Shown: positions 9,009 to 17,880 of the stretch, in pieces | Layout: every line of letters starts with the position of its first letter | Numbering within the stretch: the stretch's first letter is position 1 | Origin: JADKBO01 sp965230345 | GTDB lineage: Bacteria; Bacteroidota; Bacteroidia; Chitinophagales; Saprospiraceae | Length of the DNA: 64,000 bases | Assembly: GCA_965230345.1 (NCBI GenBank) | Contig: CBDDKR010000002.1 | Location: forward strand, 1,674,001 to 1,738,000 | Direction of reading: 5' to 3' | Program-made: the position numbers and the translations under genes | Notes under the pieces: generated by a model | Databases searched by the model: none | What the model was told of the DNA's origin: nothing | What the model saw: the letters and a program-made list of their open reading frames with translations, nothing else

Positions 9009-10352
9009 TTACCTAAACAACCTCGTAACATCAAGCCCAAGAGCGAATATCATAAGTGATAACAGAATGATAAAACCTGCAACCGTGACGTACTCCATGA
9101 ATTTGTCGTTTGGTTTTTTACCGGTAATGATTTCCCAAAACAGGAATACAACATATCCTCCATCCAAAGCGGGTATTGGTAGGATATTGAAAAAACCAAG
9201 AATAATGCTCAACATTGCAGTGATTCTCCAAAATTTTTCCCAATCCCAAGAAGGGTCAAACAAGGATGCAATGCTAAATACACTACCGAGACTTTCAGTT
9301 GCTTTAATCTTCCCTTTAAACATTTGACCAAATGCTTTAATTTGATTCACAAGGAAGCTTATTCCTTCATTTACACCTCCTGGAATGGCCTGAGCCAATG
9401 TATATTTTTCTCTTGAAGTGGGAATGAATTCATCAATTGTGGCATTCTGAATACCCAAAACAGCTGTTGAATCCAATTGTCCACTAAGGTTTAGTGTATC
9501 ATTAGATCGTAGCACTGATAGTGTTACCATTTGGTTTTTGTGACGTCTCAGTTCCAAACTAAAATCGTGAGTATAAGGAGTTGAAATGCCATTAACGGCG
9601 ATGATTTGGTCGTCTTCTTGAATACCCATTTTATCAGCCAATGTTCCTTCCGCTACCTTCGTGACTTTGTGAGGATATCTAGGAATGTAGAGCGTTTTAC
9701 CTTTATTATCCGGAGAAGTCAACATAGATATTGCATCTTCTCCAACAGGAATGTTGGTTTTGCTTCCATCCCTTTCAACGGTAATGGTTGATGCGTTATT
9801 AAGAATGATTTCATTGATCAAAGTTCCTGGATTGTATCGATCAATGGCAAGATCACCAACGGAAAGTATTTTGTCCCCATCTTTTAATCCCAGATTCATT
9901 CCCATACTATCCACAGCAATACCATATTTCATGTCTTCTGTTTTATAGTATGATTTGCCGTATACGAATAATAACATTCCAAAAATTAGAAAACCGAGGA
10001 TAAAGTTTACCACAACACCTCCAACCATGATGATTAATCTTTGCCACGGCTTCTTGGCTCTGAATTCCCAAGGTTGAACAGGACCTTCCATTTGCTCTTT
10101 GTCCATGCTTTCATCGATCATGCCGGATATTTTAACATATCCTCCAAAGGGTACCCATCCAATACCATACTCAGTATCACCAATTTTCTTCTTAAACAAT
10201 GAAAACCATGGATCAAAAAAGAGGTAGAATTTTTCTACTCGAGTTTTAAACCATCGTGCAGGAAAAAAATGACCACATTCGTGCAATACAACCAATATTG
10301 ATAAACTCAATATCATCTGCAATGCGATACTTAATATTTCTGTAAAACTCAT
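9009..10352 (-). CDS. rseP: site-2 protease RseP, zinc intramembrane metalloprotease
   Basis: RseP cuts transmembrane segments such as those of anti-sigma factors and leftover signal peptides. The 447-residue protein has the zinc motif HECGH at residues 24-28 in the first transmembrane helix and the second active-site motif in PIPALDGGYVVFLFWE near residue 395. About four transmembrane helices are visible. Two PDZ-like regions lie between them, the second marked by KVAEGTLADKMGIQEDDQIIAVNGI. The cysteine in HECGH, where most homologues have leucine or phenylalanine, is unusual but tolerated in the family. A -7-type element lies 43 bases upstream. It precedes hscB by 32 bases. Confidence 0.94.
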   Translation of the reverse strand: MSFTEILSIALQMILSLSILVVLHECGHFFPARWFKTRVEKFYLFFDPWFSLFKKKIGDTEYGIGWVPFGGYVKISGMIDESMDKEQMEGPVQPWEFRAKKPWQRLIIMVGGVVVNFILGFLIFGMLLFVYGKSYYKTEDMKYGIAVDSMGMNLGLKDGDKILSVGDLAIDRYNPGTLINEIILNNASTITVERDGSKTNIPVGEDAISMLTSPDNKGKTLYIPRYPHKVTKVAEGTLADKMGIQEDDQIIAVNGISTPYTHDFSLELRRHKNQMVTLSVLRSNDTLNLSGQLDSTAVLGIQNATIDEFIPTSREKYTLAQAIPGGVNEGISFLVNQIKAFGQMFKGKIKATESLGSVFSIASLFDPSWDWEKFWRITAMLSIILGFFNILPIPALDGGYVVFLFWEIITGKKPNDKFMEYVTVAGFIILLSLMIFALGLDVTRLFR

Positions 10353-10394
10353 CTAAGATTAATTCAATGTTTATACGTGATTTACAACGGTGTG

Positions 10395-10402
10395 CAAATC
10401 TA
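10395..10402 (-). promoter_or_regulatory. candidate -7 element for rseP
   Basis: Read on the minus strand the site is TAGATTTG, an exact TAnnTTTG match, 43 bases before the rseP start. No TTTG -33 box is visible. Confidence 0.4.
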
Positions 10403-10608
10403 TATAATTATTGAATAGATTAAAAATTAATTAGATGTACTACGGTAAATCGTGGTTGGTATCATTTTTATCTAAGACCTATCAGGTTTAAATGAAGGAA
10501 GAAAAAGTGATTTGCAGTATTATTCTTAGGTAAGCATTCGACTATGGTGAGTATTTATATCCATAAAATATGTAAATCTACTTTTCTGAATACTTATAAA
10601 AACGCAGC

Positions 10609-10616
10609 TATATTTG
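10609..10616 (+). promoter_or_regulatory. candidate -7 element for rsmE
   Basis: TATATTTG matches TAnnTTTG exactly and lies 25 bases before the rsmE ATG, in the 289-base divergent spacer between rseP and rsmE. The implied leader is short, about 20 bases. Confidence 0.5.
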
Positions 10617-10641
10617 TCCTTGAATTATTTAATGTAATGGT

Positions 10642-11349
10642 ATGATCGTTTTCTTTTCAGAAGAAATACTAGGGAATAGTATCTTTTTGCATGGAGATGA
10701 ATATAAACACTGTGTAAAGGTGTTGAGGCATAAAGTGGGGGATGAGATCTTAATTTTTGATGAATATGGAAAACTTTATACTTCCGAAATTTTGAAAATT
10801 GATAAGAATCGAGTTGAAGCAAGAATAATAAGAGTAAGGAAGGTAGAAGAAAGTAGAGGAAGAGTAATATTGGCCATTGCACCTACCAAAAAAGCCGATA
10901 GAATGGAATGGCTATTGGGAAAAGCCGTAGAAATTGGAATTCACGAGTTTTGGATGGTGAAGACGAAACGAACTCAAATGGCTAGGTATAAAGTCGAACG
11001 CCTCAAGAAGATTGCCTTTTCCGCGGCTAAGCAATCGTTGAATTTTAAGCTTCCTATTATTAAAGAATTTGATAATCTAGAAGATGTTTTTGAACAATGT
11101 GGGAATGTAAACTATAAGTTTATCGCACATTGTATGGATCCAAAAGAGCATTTGATGACGAAGGAGATTAATAGGGACTCAGATGTACTTATACTTATTG
11201 GTCCTGAAGGTGATTTTGATGAAAATGAAGTGGAACAATGTAAAAACTATGGATTCGAGGAAATTTCTTTAGGACCGGCTAGACTTCGCACTGAAACTGC
11301 AGGCTTGGTAAGTATAACAATAATAAATGCCCTTAAACAAAATGTCTAA
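10642..11349 (+). CDS. rsmE: 16S rRNA m3U1498 methyltransferase
   Basis: RsmE methylates N3 of U1498 in 16S rRNA of the 30S subunit using SAM. The 235-residue protein has the N-terminal PUA-like region (HCVKVLRHKVGDEILIFDEYG) and the C-terminal SPOUT knot. The knot carries LIGPEGDFDENEVE and LGPARLRTETAGLVSI, the characteristic SAM-binding trefoil motifs. Length and order are normal. Only 31 bases separate it from the convergent lipoprotein gene, and an inverted repeat (AATAAATGC/GCATTTATT) spans its stop codon just before a hairpin terminator. Confidence 0.95.
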   Translation: MIVFFSEEILGNSIFLHGDEYKHCVKVLRHKVGDEILIFDEYGKLYTSEILKIDKNRVEARIIRVRKVEESRGRVILAIAPTKKADRMEWLLGKAVEIGIHEFWMVKTKRTQMARYKVERLKKIAFSAAKQSLNFKLPIIKEFDNLEDVFEQCGNVNYKFIAHCMDPKEHLMTKEINRDSDVLILIGPEGDFDENEVEQCKNYGFEEISLGPARLRTETAGLVSITIINALKQNV

Positions 11350-11362
11350 GAGCATTTATTAG

Positions 11363-11388
11363 AAAAGGAGTTTCTCCCTTTTATTTTT
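11363..11388. terminator. bidirectional hairpin between rsmE and a lipoprotein gene
   Basis: AAAAGGAG-TTT-CTCCCTTTT forms a short stem with one bulge; T-rich tracts follow on the plus strand and A-rich ones precede it. It overlaps the stop codon of the convergent lipoprotein gene. It is weaker than the other terminators in the window. Confidence 0.45.
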
Positions 11389-12154
11389 GCATGACAATAT
11401 TGAAATTCTTAGTAACCTCTTTCGCTAATTTCATAAACAATTTTTCTTGTTCATTTTTGGAAATAGGCATGTTAAATGCAATGTGGAATAAATGCTCATT
11501 ATCTAATCTCCAGTAATATTTTCCTAAATCATAACAACCTAATGCTTCTTCTCCCAGTCCTTCAATAGGTTTATAAGGAAATCTCTTTTCTTGTCCCATC
11601 ATAGCTTCTCCATCCATTCTTTTCGCCAACATATAGGCTGCTGGAAACTCTTCCAATTCTTGAGGAACAGGATTTACCATAATGCTCACTAAAAATCCAG
11701 CATTTGGGTCACCTTCATATTCCCATTGAAAAAAACATGATCTATTATCTGATTTTGCTCTAGAAGATCCTCTTTTAATGTTAATATCCTCAGTTATGCC
11801 ATAAGAGGTATTTTTAACCAACCAATCCGTAGGTAATATTTTGCATGGATTAGGAATATTCTCTGTGGATATATCAACATTAGGAATAGATTTATTCGTC
11901 AAGCCTTCTTGAATGGCTTTTTTCTTTTTGGCGTATTGCTCTTTTTCTGCTTCAGACATATTTGAGTCATCCGGCATTGATAACGAGTTCCCATGATTAT
12001 GATTGGAGTGGTCGTGATGAGAATGATCGTGATTACTGTGATCGTGTGTACTTAATTCTTGATCAGATGCAGATGCCTTTTGATCTGTTTTGCAGGATTG
12101 GAAAGATAGAATTCCAGCAAGCAACATCGTCCCAAAAGCTAATTTTAATTTCAT
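11381..12154 (-). CDS. histidine-rich lipoprotein of unknown function
   Basis: A 257-residue exported lipoprotein from the ATG at 12154, which directly precedes a clean signal peptide (MKLKLAFGTMLLAGILSF) and lipobox cysteine (FQSC). The frame stays open 26 codons further upstream, but that start would bury the signal. Just after the lipid anchor is a His/Asp/Asn/Ser tract (THDHSNHDHSHHDHSNHNHG) with about ten histidines, typical of metal-binding or metal-buffering tails. The C-terminal domain (about residues 100-255) has two cysteines in PCKILP and RSCFFQWEY and resembles exported DUF-type domains without known activity. A role in copper, zinc or nickel handling is an inference from the tract alone. 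Confidence 0.8.
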   Translation of the reverse strand: MKLKLAFGTMLLAGILSFQSCKTDQKASASDQELSTHDHSNHDHSHHDHSNHNHGNSLSMPDDSNMSEAEKEQYAKKKKAIQEGLTNKSIPNVDISTENIPNPCKILPTDWLVKNTSYGITEDINIKRGSSRAKSDNRSCFFQWEYEGDPNAGFLVSIMVNPVPQELEEFPAAYMLAKRMDGEAMMGQEKRFPYKPIEGLGEEALGCYDLGKYYWRLDNEHLFHIAFNMPISKNEQEKLFMKLAKEVTKNFNIVMQK

Positions 12155-12288
12155 ATTGAAAATATTTTTAGGCAAATGTAAGGCATATTCGTTTAAAAAC
12201 GAAGTACTATAAAATGCACAAGGACCATTCATGCAACGACATTTTAAGTGTTTGATTCGTTTTTATGTTGTGCAACAAATTATTGAAT

Positions 12289-12699
12289 ATGAAAAACTTA
12301 ATTTGCCTTGGCTTAATGTTATTGATAATTTCCTGTGGAAAGGAAAGTGGCTGTGATGAAAAGAAATTTAACGAATCCTTTGAAGCCGAAGTTGGCGAGA
12401 CAATTTGTTTAGAGGGAGACAATTCTATGATAATAACTGGAGCTTTTGATGCATTGTGTCCTTGCATTGCAACTTGTATATGGGAAGGGCACATCGGAAT
12501 ATATGTAGACTTCGAAATAGATGGTAATTCTTATAAAGGAGTCTTTTCATCTAGATCCGATGTTATTGATGACGAAGTTACACCTGAATTTCCAGATGAA
12601 TTTGATTTTGATATCATAGAACATTTACCTGCCATAGACTCGTGTGGACCGATCGATGTGTCTGGCTTAAAGTGGACAGTTCAACTAAACAAACAATAG
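12289..12699 (+). CDS. small cysteine-rich lipoprotein
   Basis: A 136-residue predicted lipoprotein from the ATG at 12289 (MKNLICLGLMLLIISC, lipobox cysteine). An in-frame ATG eight codons upstream is less likely because it would lengthen the signal. The mature part holds further cysteines, including a CPCIATCIWEG cluster. This segment resembles the C(V/I)W(E/A)G motif of small secreted Bacteroidota proteins of unknown function. The sequence after it is very acidic. It is divergent from the His-rich lipoprotein gene, with about 130 bases between the starts. The spacer contains GTTGTGCAACAAAT, similar to the palindrome upstream of the DsbA-like gene at 49624. Its function is unknown. Confidence 0.7.
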   Translation: MKNLICLGLMLLIISCGKESGCDEKKFNESFEAEVGETICLEGDNSMIITGAFDALCPCIATCIWEGHIGIYVDFEIDGNSYKGVFSSRSDVIDDEVTPEFPDEFDFDIIEHLPAIDSCGPIDVSGLKWTVQLNKQ

Positions 12700-12790
12700 T
12701 CTTCTAATTGGTTTATAATCAATTATCCAATTATGGATGGTCGATTCTTTTTAAGTTAGTTGGATTCGTACATGTAAATGTGGATAACAG

Positions 12791-15700
12791 TTAATCATCT
12801 TTGTATAAAATGATGTCTAGGTTGTCCATTTCGTTTTGATAGTTACTCCATTGGTTCAACATGAATTTCTGAATTTTAGCAATGCCTTTTTTTACTTTGG
12901 CTTTGGCTTTTTTGATCGCAATTGAAGCAGTACCAATGGGTGACGATGTGGAAGATTCCACATATCGCTCAGCTGACCAAAGTGATGAAACTAAGGTATT
13001 GTTACTTCTTTTGATTCCCTTCGTATTTTCTTCTCCAAAGTAAAAAATCTCGATACTATCCATTGCTGTTTCCATCTTTTGATGCAACGAATCAAAATGA
13101 TTCTTTATACTATCTGGTTGGTGAGTCATAAGTTCTTTTACCATTTTAATGGTTTTTCTTGATGACCTAATTTGCTCAAAACTTTCGTATGCAGTAAAGG
13201 CAACTTCTTCAATTTCGTCTAAGGCTTCGTATTTGAGTTTTAAATCATTGATATCTGCATCAATCCTTGGGTCATTCTTTACGACCACATTTGTACTGTC
13301 TTTAATGTTTTTATAAGTGATGTAGACAGAATAATTTCCTGGTAATACGTTCCGACCATGTACAGGATACTTCGATGCCTTAAATTCGTTTCTTCTTGGG
13401 TATTTTTTACCATTTTTTTCCAGATACCAGCGGAATGAATTCAAGCCTTTTTTTAATGTAACCTCTTTATGTCTTACCGTATCCCTTTGTTCATCTAAAA
13501 TGACGAGTTCGGCTTTGTATTTTTTTGAGGTTGATTCGGATATAATGATAGAGTCGGGATTAAACCAATATCTTATTGATGCACCGCTTTTCATTTCATT
13601 GTCACCAACGAATTCGCCTTGTCCGATAAATCGCATACCATCCACTGACCTATAATTAAGATCAAAGGCCGTTGTGGGTTGAAAGAGTTTGAGCGAATCC
13701 TCAAAGATTTGATCATTTTTACTCCATGATCTTAGAAAAGAAATATTATCCAATATCCAAATCGATCTTCCGAAAGTTCCTATAACTAGGTCATTTTCAC
13801 CTTCATGAATTTTTAGTTTACTTACTTGAACTTGAGGGAATTTCTCCTTAAAGTGGTGCCATTTTTGTCCCTTATCTAATGAAAAGAAAAGCCCATTATC
13901 GGCACCCAAAAACAATAGATTTTCATATACAGGATCTTGAATAATAGAAAGGTTGAAATTGGTTAAGTCCTCTGTAACCAAGGACTGCCAGGATTGTCCA
14001 TTATCCAACGTATGGTATAGGTATGGTTGATAATCGTTTTGTCTGTAATTGTTAATAACAACAAATGCTTCATGTTTATTGATATTAGAAAGTACAATCT
14101 GGGCTATCCATCCATCTTTAGGAGCATTATGTAATTTGGGATAAATGTCAGTCCAAGTATTGCCTCCATCCAATGTCTGTTGAAGTCTTCCATCGTCTGT
14201 TCCGACCCAAATGGTATTCTTTTCGAATGTACTTGGAGCGATACATAAAATGGTCGTATGATTTTCGGCTCCCGTTGCATCAAATGTAAGTCCTCCACTA
14301 TTGTCGTAATTCTGCTTGGTAGCATCATTGGTCGTTAGGTCAGGAGATATTATGTCCCAAGACTCTCCACAATCCATAGAATGGTGTACAAATTGGCTTC
14401 CGAAGTAGACACCACAATCGTCGAAAGGATCTTGAGCGATGGCCGTATTCCAATTGAACCTTAAGTCTACACTGTCTGGATGCAGTGGTCTTACAAATCG
14501 TGCATGTCCTGTAAATCGGTCATAAAAACTTACATATCCTTGCTGTGACATACTATATCCATATCGACTGTCTGATCGGAATGGAACTACATCAAAGCCA
14601 TCTCCAAAGGATAGTTCTCTAAAATCACTATTTCGAATTCCGCCCCTTTTTAGTACTGCTGAAGGTCCTATCCAACTTCCGTTGTCCTGCATACCTCCAT
14701 ATACATTGTAAGGAAAATCATTGTCAATGTTTATGTGATAAAATTGTCCAACAGGAATATTATTGATGAATTGCCAGTTGTTTCCTCCGTCTCTAGATAT
14801 GGTCAGTCCTCCATCATTTCCTCCAATTATATACTGATTGTCTTGTGGGTGTATCCAGAATGCATGGTGGTCGGGATGAATATTGTTTCCGTAGTTCATA
14901 ATTTGTTCAAATGTTCGGCCGCCATCTTCGCTTCTTGATACGTAGGTATAGAGGTTGTAGATTCGGTTTTCATTAAGCGGATCTACATACAATTCGGAAT
15001 AATAAAATGGCCTATTTCCAATGTTCTTTTTTGATACCAGCTTCCACGATTCTCCTCCATCGATACTTTTGTATAGCCCATTTTCTTTGGCTTCGATTAA
15101 GCTATAAATAATGTTTGGTTTGGAAGGTGAAATAGCAATCCCAATTCTTCCTAATTCGCCTTCAGGAATTCCATCCTTAGCTTTGATTCTTTTCCAATTT
15201 TCTCCTCCATCATAAGTTAGATAAAGTCCCGATCCTTTTCCTCCAGACGTAAAAAACCATGGCTTTCTGCTGTGTTCCCACATGGCCACTATAATCTTAT
15301 TAGGATTATTTGGGTCAACCACCATATCTGCAGCTCCAGTTTCATCATTAACATAAAGTATTTTTTTCCACGTTTGGCCGCCATCTATCGTTTTGAATAC
15401 ACCTCTTTCTGGATTTGGTCCCCAAGGTGAGCCCATAGCTGCGGCATAAACAACATCAGAATTGGTACGATCAATAATAATTCTATGAATGGTTTTCGTA
15501 TTGTCCAGTCCCATTTTATTCCAAGTTCTGCCACCATCTATAGATTTGTAGATTCCATTTCCGGTATTTAATGAGTTCCTGGGATTTCCTTCACCGGTTC
15601 CAACCCAAATTTCAGCGGGGTTATTCTGGTTGATTTTAATTGATCCTATAGAAAGACAGTCGTTCTTGTCAAAAATTGGTTTCCATGATGTTCCCCCGTC

Positions 15701-15910
15701 CTCTGATTTCCAAACACCTCCTGATGCAGTTCCGACAAAAATTCGTTGAGGTCGATTTAGGTCTACATCTATTGATGTGACTCTTCCGGACATTCCTGAA
15801 GGTCCGATATTGCGAAATTTAATTCCTGTCCAATCTGACTCATTAAAAGTTTGTCCCTGAAGGTTTAAAATACCAACTAGAAAGCAGGTGATTAACACTG
15901 TGAATCTCAT
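12791..15910 (-). CDS. large secreted Asp-box (BNR) repeat beta-propeller protein
   Basis: A 1039-residue exported protein with a short signal peptide (VLITCFLVGILNLQG). It holds about eleven Asp-box motifs of the S/T-x-D-G-G-x-x-W type, for example SEDGGTSWKP, SIDGGRTWNK, TIDGGQTWKK, TYDGGENWKR, SIDGGESWKL, SRDGGNNWQF and TLDGGNTWTD. They span about residues 65-720 and form a VPS10/sortilin-like ten-bladed propeller fold. The last 300 residues are a beta-sandwich-like region and a helical tail. Such proteins are annotated as glycosyl hydrolase-like or sortilin-like, but no sialidase catalytic residues can be identified, so a binding or scaffold role is equally possible. No type IX C-terminal signal is visible. 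It stands alone, with about 520 bases to the next gene. Confidence 0.85.
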   Translation of the reverse strand: MRFTVLITCFLVGILNLQGQTFNESDWTGIKFRNIGPSGMSGRVTSIDVDLNRPQRIFVGTASGGVWKSEDGGTSWKPIFDKNDCLSIGSIKINQNNPAEIWVGTGEGNPRNSLNTGNGIYKSIDGGRTWNKMGLDNTKTIHRIIIDRTNSDVVYAAAMGSPWGPNPERGVFKTIDGGQTWKKILYVNDETGAADMVVDPNNPNKIIVAMWEHSRKPWFFTSGGKGSGLYLTYDGGENWKRIKAKDGIPEGELGRIGIAISPSKPNIIYSLIEAKENGLYKSIDGGESWKLVSKKNIGNRPFYYSELYVDPLNENRIYNLYTYVSRSEDGGRTFEQIMNYGNNIHPDHHAFWIHPQDNQYIIGGNDGGLTISRDGGNNWQFINNIPVGQFYHINIDNDFPYNVYGGMQDNGSWIGPSAVLKRGGIRNSDFRELSFGDGFDVVPFRSDSRYGYSMSQQGYVSFYDRFTGHARFVRPLHPDSVDLRFNWNTAIAQDPFDDCGVYFGSQFVHHSMDCGESWDIISPDLTTNDATKQNYDNSGGLTFDATGAENHTTILCIAPSTFEKNTIWVGTDDGRLQQTLDGGNTWTDIYPKLHNAPKDGWIAQIVLSNINKHEAFVVINNYRQNDYQPYLYHTLDNGQSWQSLVTEDLTNFNLSIIQDPVYENLLFLGADNGLFFSLDKGQKWHHFKEKFPQVQVSKLKIHEGENDLVIGTFGRSIWILDNISFLRSWSKNDQIFEDSLKLFQPTTAFDLNYRSVDGMRFIGQGEFVGDNEMKSGASIRYWFNPDSIIISESTSKKYKAELVILDEQRDTVRHKEVTLKKGLNSFRWYLEKNGKKYPRRNEFKASKYPVHGRNVLPGNYSVYITYKNIKDSTNVVVKNDPRIDADINDLKLKYEALDEIEEVAFTAYESFEQIRSSRKTIKMVKELMTHQPDSIKNHFDSLHQKMETAMDSIEIFYFGEENTKGIKRSNNTLVSSLWSAERYVESSTSSPIGTASIAIKKAKAKVKKGIAKIQKFMLNQWSNYQNEMDNLDIILYKDD

Positions 15911-16434
15911 GATGTATTTGGTTTCTTATGAATTTCCTAAAAATAGGGAATTTTAAGACTATTGTAATCTGAATTGAATTAAAAAGAATATTTACCTCTT
16001 TTTGCGGATATTTGAGTATAAAAGTGTTGACCTTCAGGTTGATAGAAGAATTACCTCATTATGAGAGAAAAATTTAATAAACAATTTCGCTAGCACTTAT
16101 TAGGAGTTTTTGTTTATTCAGACAGAAAATCAATCTTGAATCGTCAAAGAATAGTTAGTTGCACTTTTTCGATTTGGAAACTCCAAATGGTTGTTTACAC
16201 ATCGAAGTTATTTAAAAACTAAATCCTAATGCTAGAATCAACTCATTGAAATCCAATCTCTGGCTAAAACTTAATTTCCATAGCATTGGCTATGCAAAAG
16301 AATTTTCGGATTGATCTGACTTCCAAGCAGCTAATTCCGCTATTGAAAACAGTTTTTTAATCACTTCATCATTTTGTTTATATTTCATAGCGAAATACAA
16401 CGAATGATTTTAACTTTACGTTACTTAGTTCAGT
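15911..16434. other. 524-base spacer containing copy A of a fold-back repeat
   Basis: No convincing open reading frame or structural RNA was recognised here. The first 290 bases are plain AT-rich sequence. The last 230 contain the repeat described at 16202-16367 and then the upstream region of the DUF4159 gene. Confidence 0.6.
16202..16367 (+). repeat. fold-back repeat copy A (MITE-like), partner of 52560-52727
   Basis: About 166 bases match, in inverted orientation, the sequence at 52560-52727; a hand alignment gives roughly 90% identity with one single-base gap. The ends are imperfect inverted repeats: GAAGTTATTTAAAAACT at the left against the complement of AGTTTTTTAATCACTTC at the right. 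The centre carries CATAG-cattgg-CTATG, a small hairpin whose stem is conserved while its loop differs from copy B. No coding capacity is seen. A non-autonomous mobile element or a structured intergenic repeat would both explain it. Confidence 0.75.
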
Positions 16435-17115
16435 ATGATCAATTTAGTACAAATGAATAAACTTGTAAAGGTTTTCTCCTTATTATTGTTTTTGGTGGTT
16501 TTCTTGGCATTCAAACCAGTACCCAGCTTAAAATTAGCTCTATTAAAATATAACGGAGGAGGAGATTGGTATTCTAATCCAACAGCATTGGTCAATCTGG
16601 CGGGATTCTGCAATGAGTTTTTACATACCAATTTTGATTTGGAGTATGCCACTGTTGAGGTTGGAAGTACAGGTTTGTTCAATTATCCATTTTTGCATAT
16701 GACAGGGCATGGCAATGTGGTATTTTCGGATTATGAAGCGGAAAACTTAAGGAATTATTTGTTGGCAGGAGGCTTCCTTCATATAGATGATAATTATGGA
16801 ATGGATCCTTTTGTTCGACCTGCAATGAAGAAGGTCTTTCCAGAGTTGGAATTTATTGAGATCCCTTTTGATCATGAGATCTATCATCAAAGATACAACT
16901 TTGATAATGGTCTTCCGAAAATTCATAAACACGATGATCAACCTTCACGAGGATATGGATTGTTCCATGAAGGTAGATTGGTTTGTTTTTATTCTTATGA
17001 AAGTGATTTAGGTGATGGATGGGAAGATCAAGAAGTGCATAAAGATCCACAAGAAGTACGAATTAAAGCCCTTCAGATGGGAGCTAATATCATCCAATAT
17101 GTATTCAAATCTTAA
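16435..17115 (+). CDS. exported DUF4159 domain protein
   Basis: A 226-residue protein whose mature part is a complete DUF4159 domain, marked by LKLALLKYNGGGDWYSNP, FLHMTGHGNVVFSDYEAENL and GGFLHIDDNYGMD, with a C-terminal YESDLGDGWEDQEVH. DUF4159 has a flavodoxin/ThuA-like fold and no assigned reaction. The N-terminus is a signal peptide or anchor (VFSLLLFLVVFLAF). The ATG at 16453 (MNKLVKV) gives an equally good signal and may be the real start. The AAG-type glycosylase gene begins eight bases after the stop codon, so the two are probably cotranscribed. The family is very conserved in Bacteroidota; the role is unknown. Confidence 0.87.
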   Translation: MINLVQMNKLVKVFSLLLFLVVFLAFKPVPSLKLALLKYNGGGDWYSNPTALVNLAGFCNEFLHTNFDLEYATVEVGSTGLFNYPFLHMTGHGNVVFSDYEAENLRNYLLAGGFLHIDDNYGMDPFVRPAMKKVFPELEFIEIPFDHEIYHQRYNFDNGLPKIHKHDDQPSRGYGLFHEGRLVCFYSYESDLGDGWEDQEVHKDPQEVRIKALQMGANIIQYVFKS

Positions 17116-17123
17116 GCAGTAAA

Positions 17124-17744
17124 TTGTATCCATTATCAAAAGATTTTTACCTCTCCAATGATGTAGTGCATGCTGCAGAATCTTTGATTGGAAAGGTTAT
17201 CGTTTCATATAGTGAAGGTTTAAAAACGGTCGCTAGAATAGTGGAAACCGAAGCCTATCGAGGTAGAGATGATAAGGGGTGCCATTCTTTCATTCATGGT
17301 AGGACGCCCAAGACTACTTCAATGTTTTTAGAAGGTGGGAGCGCTTATGTATATATATGTTATGGCATCCATAATATGTTAAATGTAGTAACCAATGAAT
17401 CTGGAATAGGAGATGCCGTTCTTATTCGTTCAATTGAACCGATTGAAGGAATCGACATAATGCGTAAAAGAAGGGGCCATAGCTATAGTAATTATAAATT
17501 GTCAGGAGGACCTGGTAAGGTCTGTCAATGCTTAGGAATCACCAAAGATTTTGACGGTGTATCGTTTATAAATGAGCGTTCTAAACTGAAGATTTATGAC
17601 GATGGATATGTTGCAGATATGGTGTCAACACCAAGAGTAGGTATGTCATATCGAGTAGCAGAATTTGCTAATATGCCTTGGCGATTTTATGAACGCAATA
17701 ATCCCTACATTAGTCGCCCACTTCAATTAAAATACGATTACTAA
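17124..17744 (+). CDS. 3-methyladenine DNA glycosylase, AAG/MPG type
   Basis: A 206-residue base-excision repair enzyme that removes alkylated purines from DNA. It has the AAG family hallmarks in order: LIGKVIVS, ARIVETEAYRGRDDKGCHSF (with the catalytic Glu in VETEAY), GGSAYVYICYGIHNMLNVVT, DAVLIRSIEPIEG and LSGGPGKVCQCLGI. The only start that keeps the normal N-terminus is a TTG at 17124, eight bases after the DUF4159 stop. This implies translational coupling or cotranscription with that gene. An IS element was inserted about 50 bases downstream of its stop codon. The family call is firm. Confidence 0.93.
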   Translation: MYPLSKDFYLSNDVVHAAESLIGKVIVSYSEGLKTVARIVETEAYRGRDDKGCHSFIHGRTPKTTSMFLEGGSAYVYICYGIHNMLNVVTNESGIGDAVLIRSIEPIEGIDIMRKRRGHSYSNYKLSGGPGKVCQCLGITKDFDGVSFINERSKLKIYDDGYVADMVSTPRVGMSYRVAEFANMPWRFYERNNPYISRPLQLKYDY

Positions 17745-17842
17745 GTAGAATAGATCAATCGTATTGAAAAACAATGGTTTTAAATTATAACAAATTTGTC
17801 CCGTCCTAAAATAGTGTTACGGGTTTAAAAATACTATTAATG

Positions 17843-17880
17843 AACCATCTGTGGATTTAAATCCACAGATGGTTTTTTGT
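17843..17880 (+). terminator. perfect 32-base palindrome plus T-run at the IS left end
   Basis: AACCATCTGTGGATTT is followed directly by its exact complement, AAATCCACAGATGGTT (17843-17874), and then TTTTG. On the plus strand this is an intrinsic terminator facing transcription that would enter the element from the glycosylase gene, antisense to the transposase. It overlaps the orfB stop codon. Confidence 0.65.

Noticed and set aside
10625..10882. 85-codon frame antisense to the start of rsmE
   Set aside because: The leucine-rich translation reflects the complement of rsmE coding sequence; no independent support.
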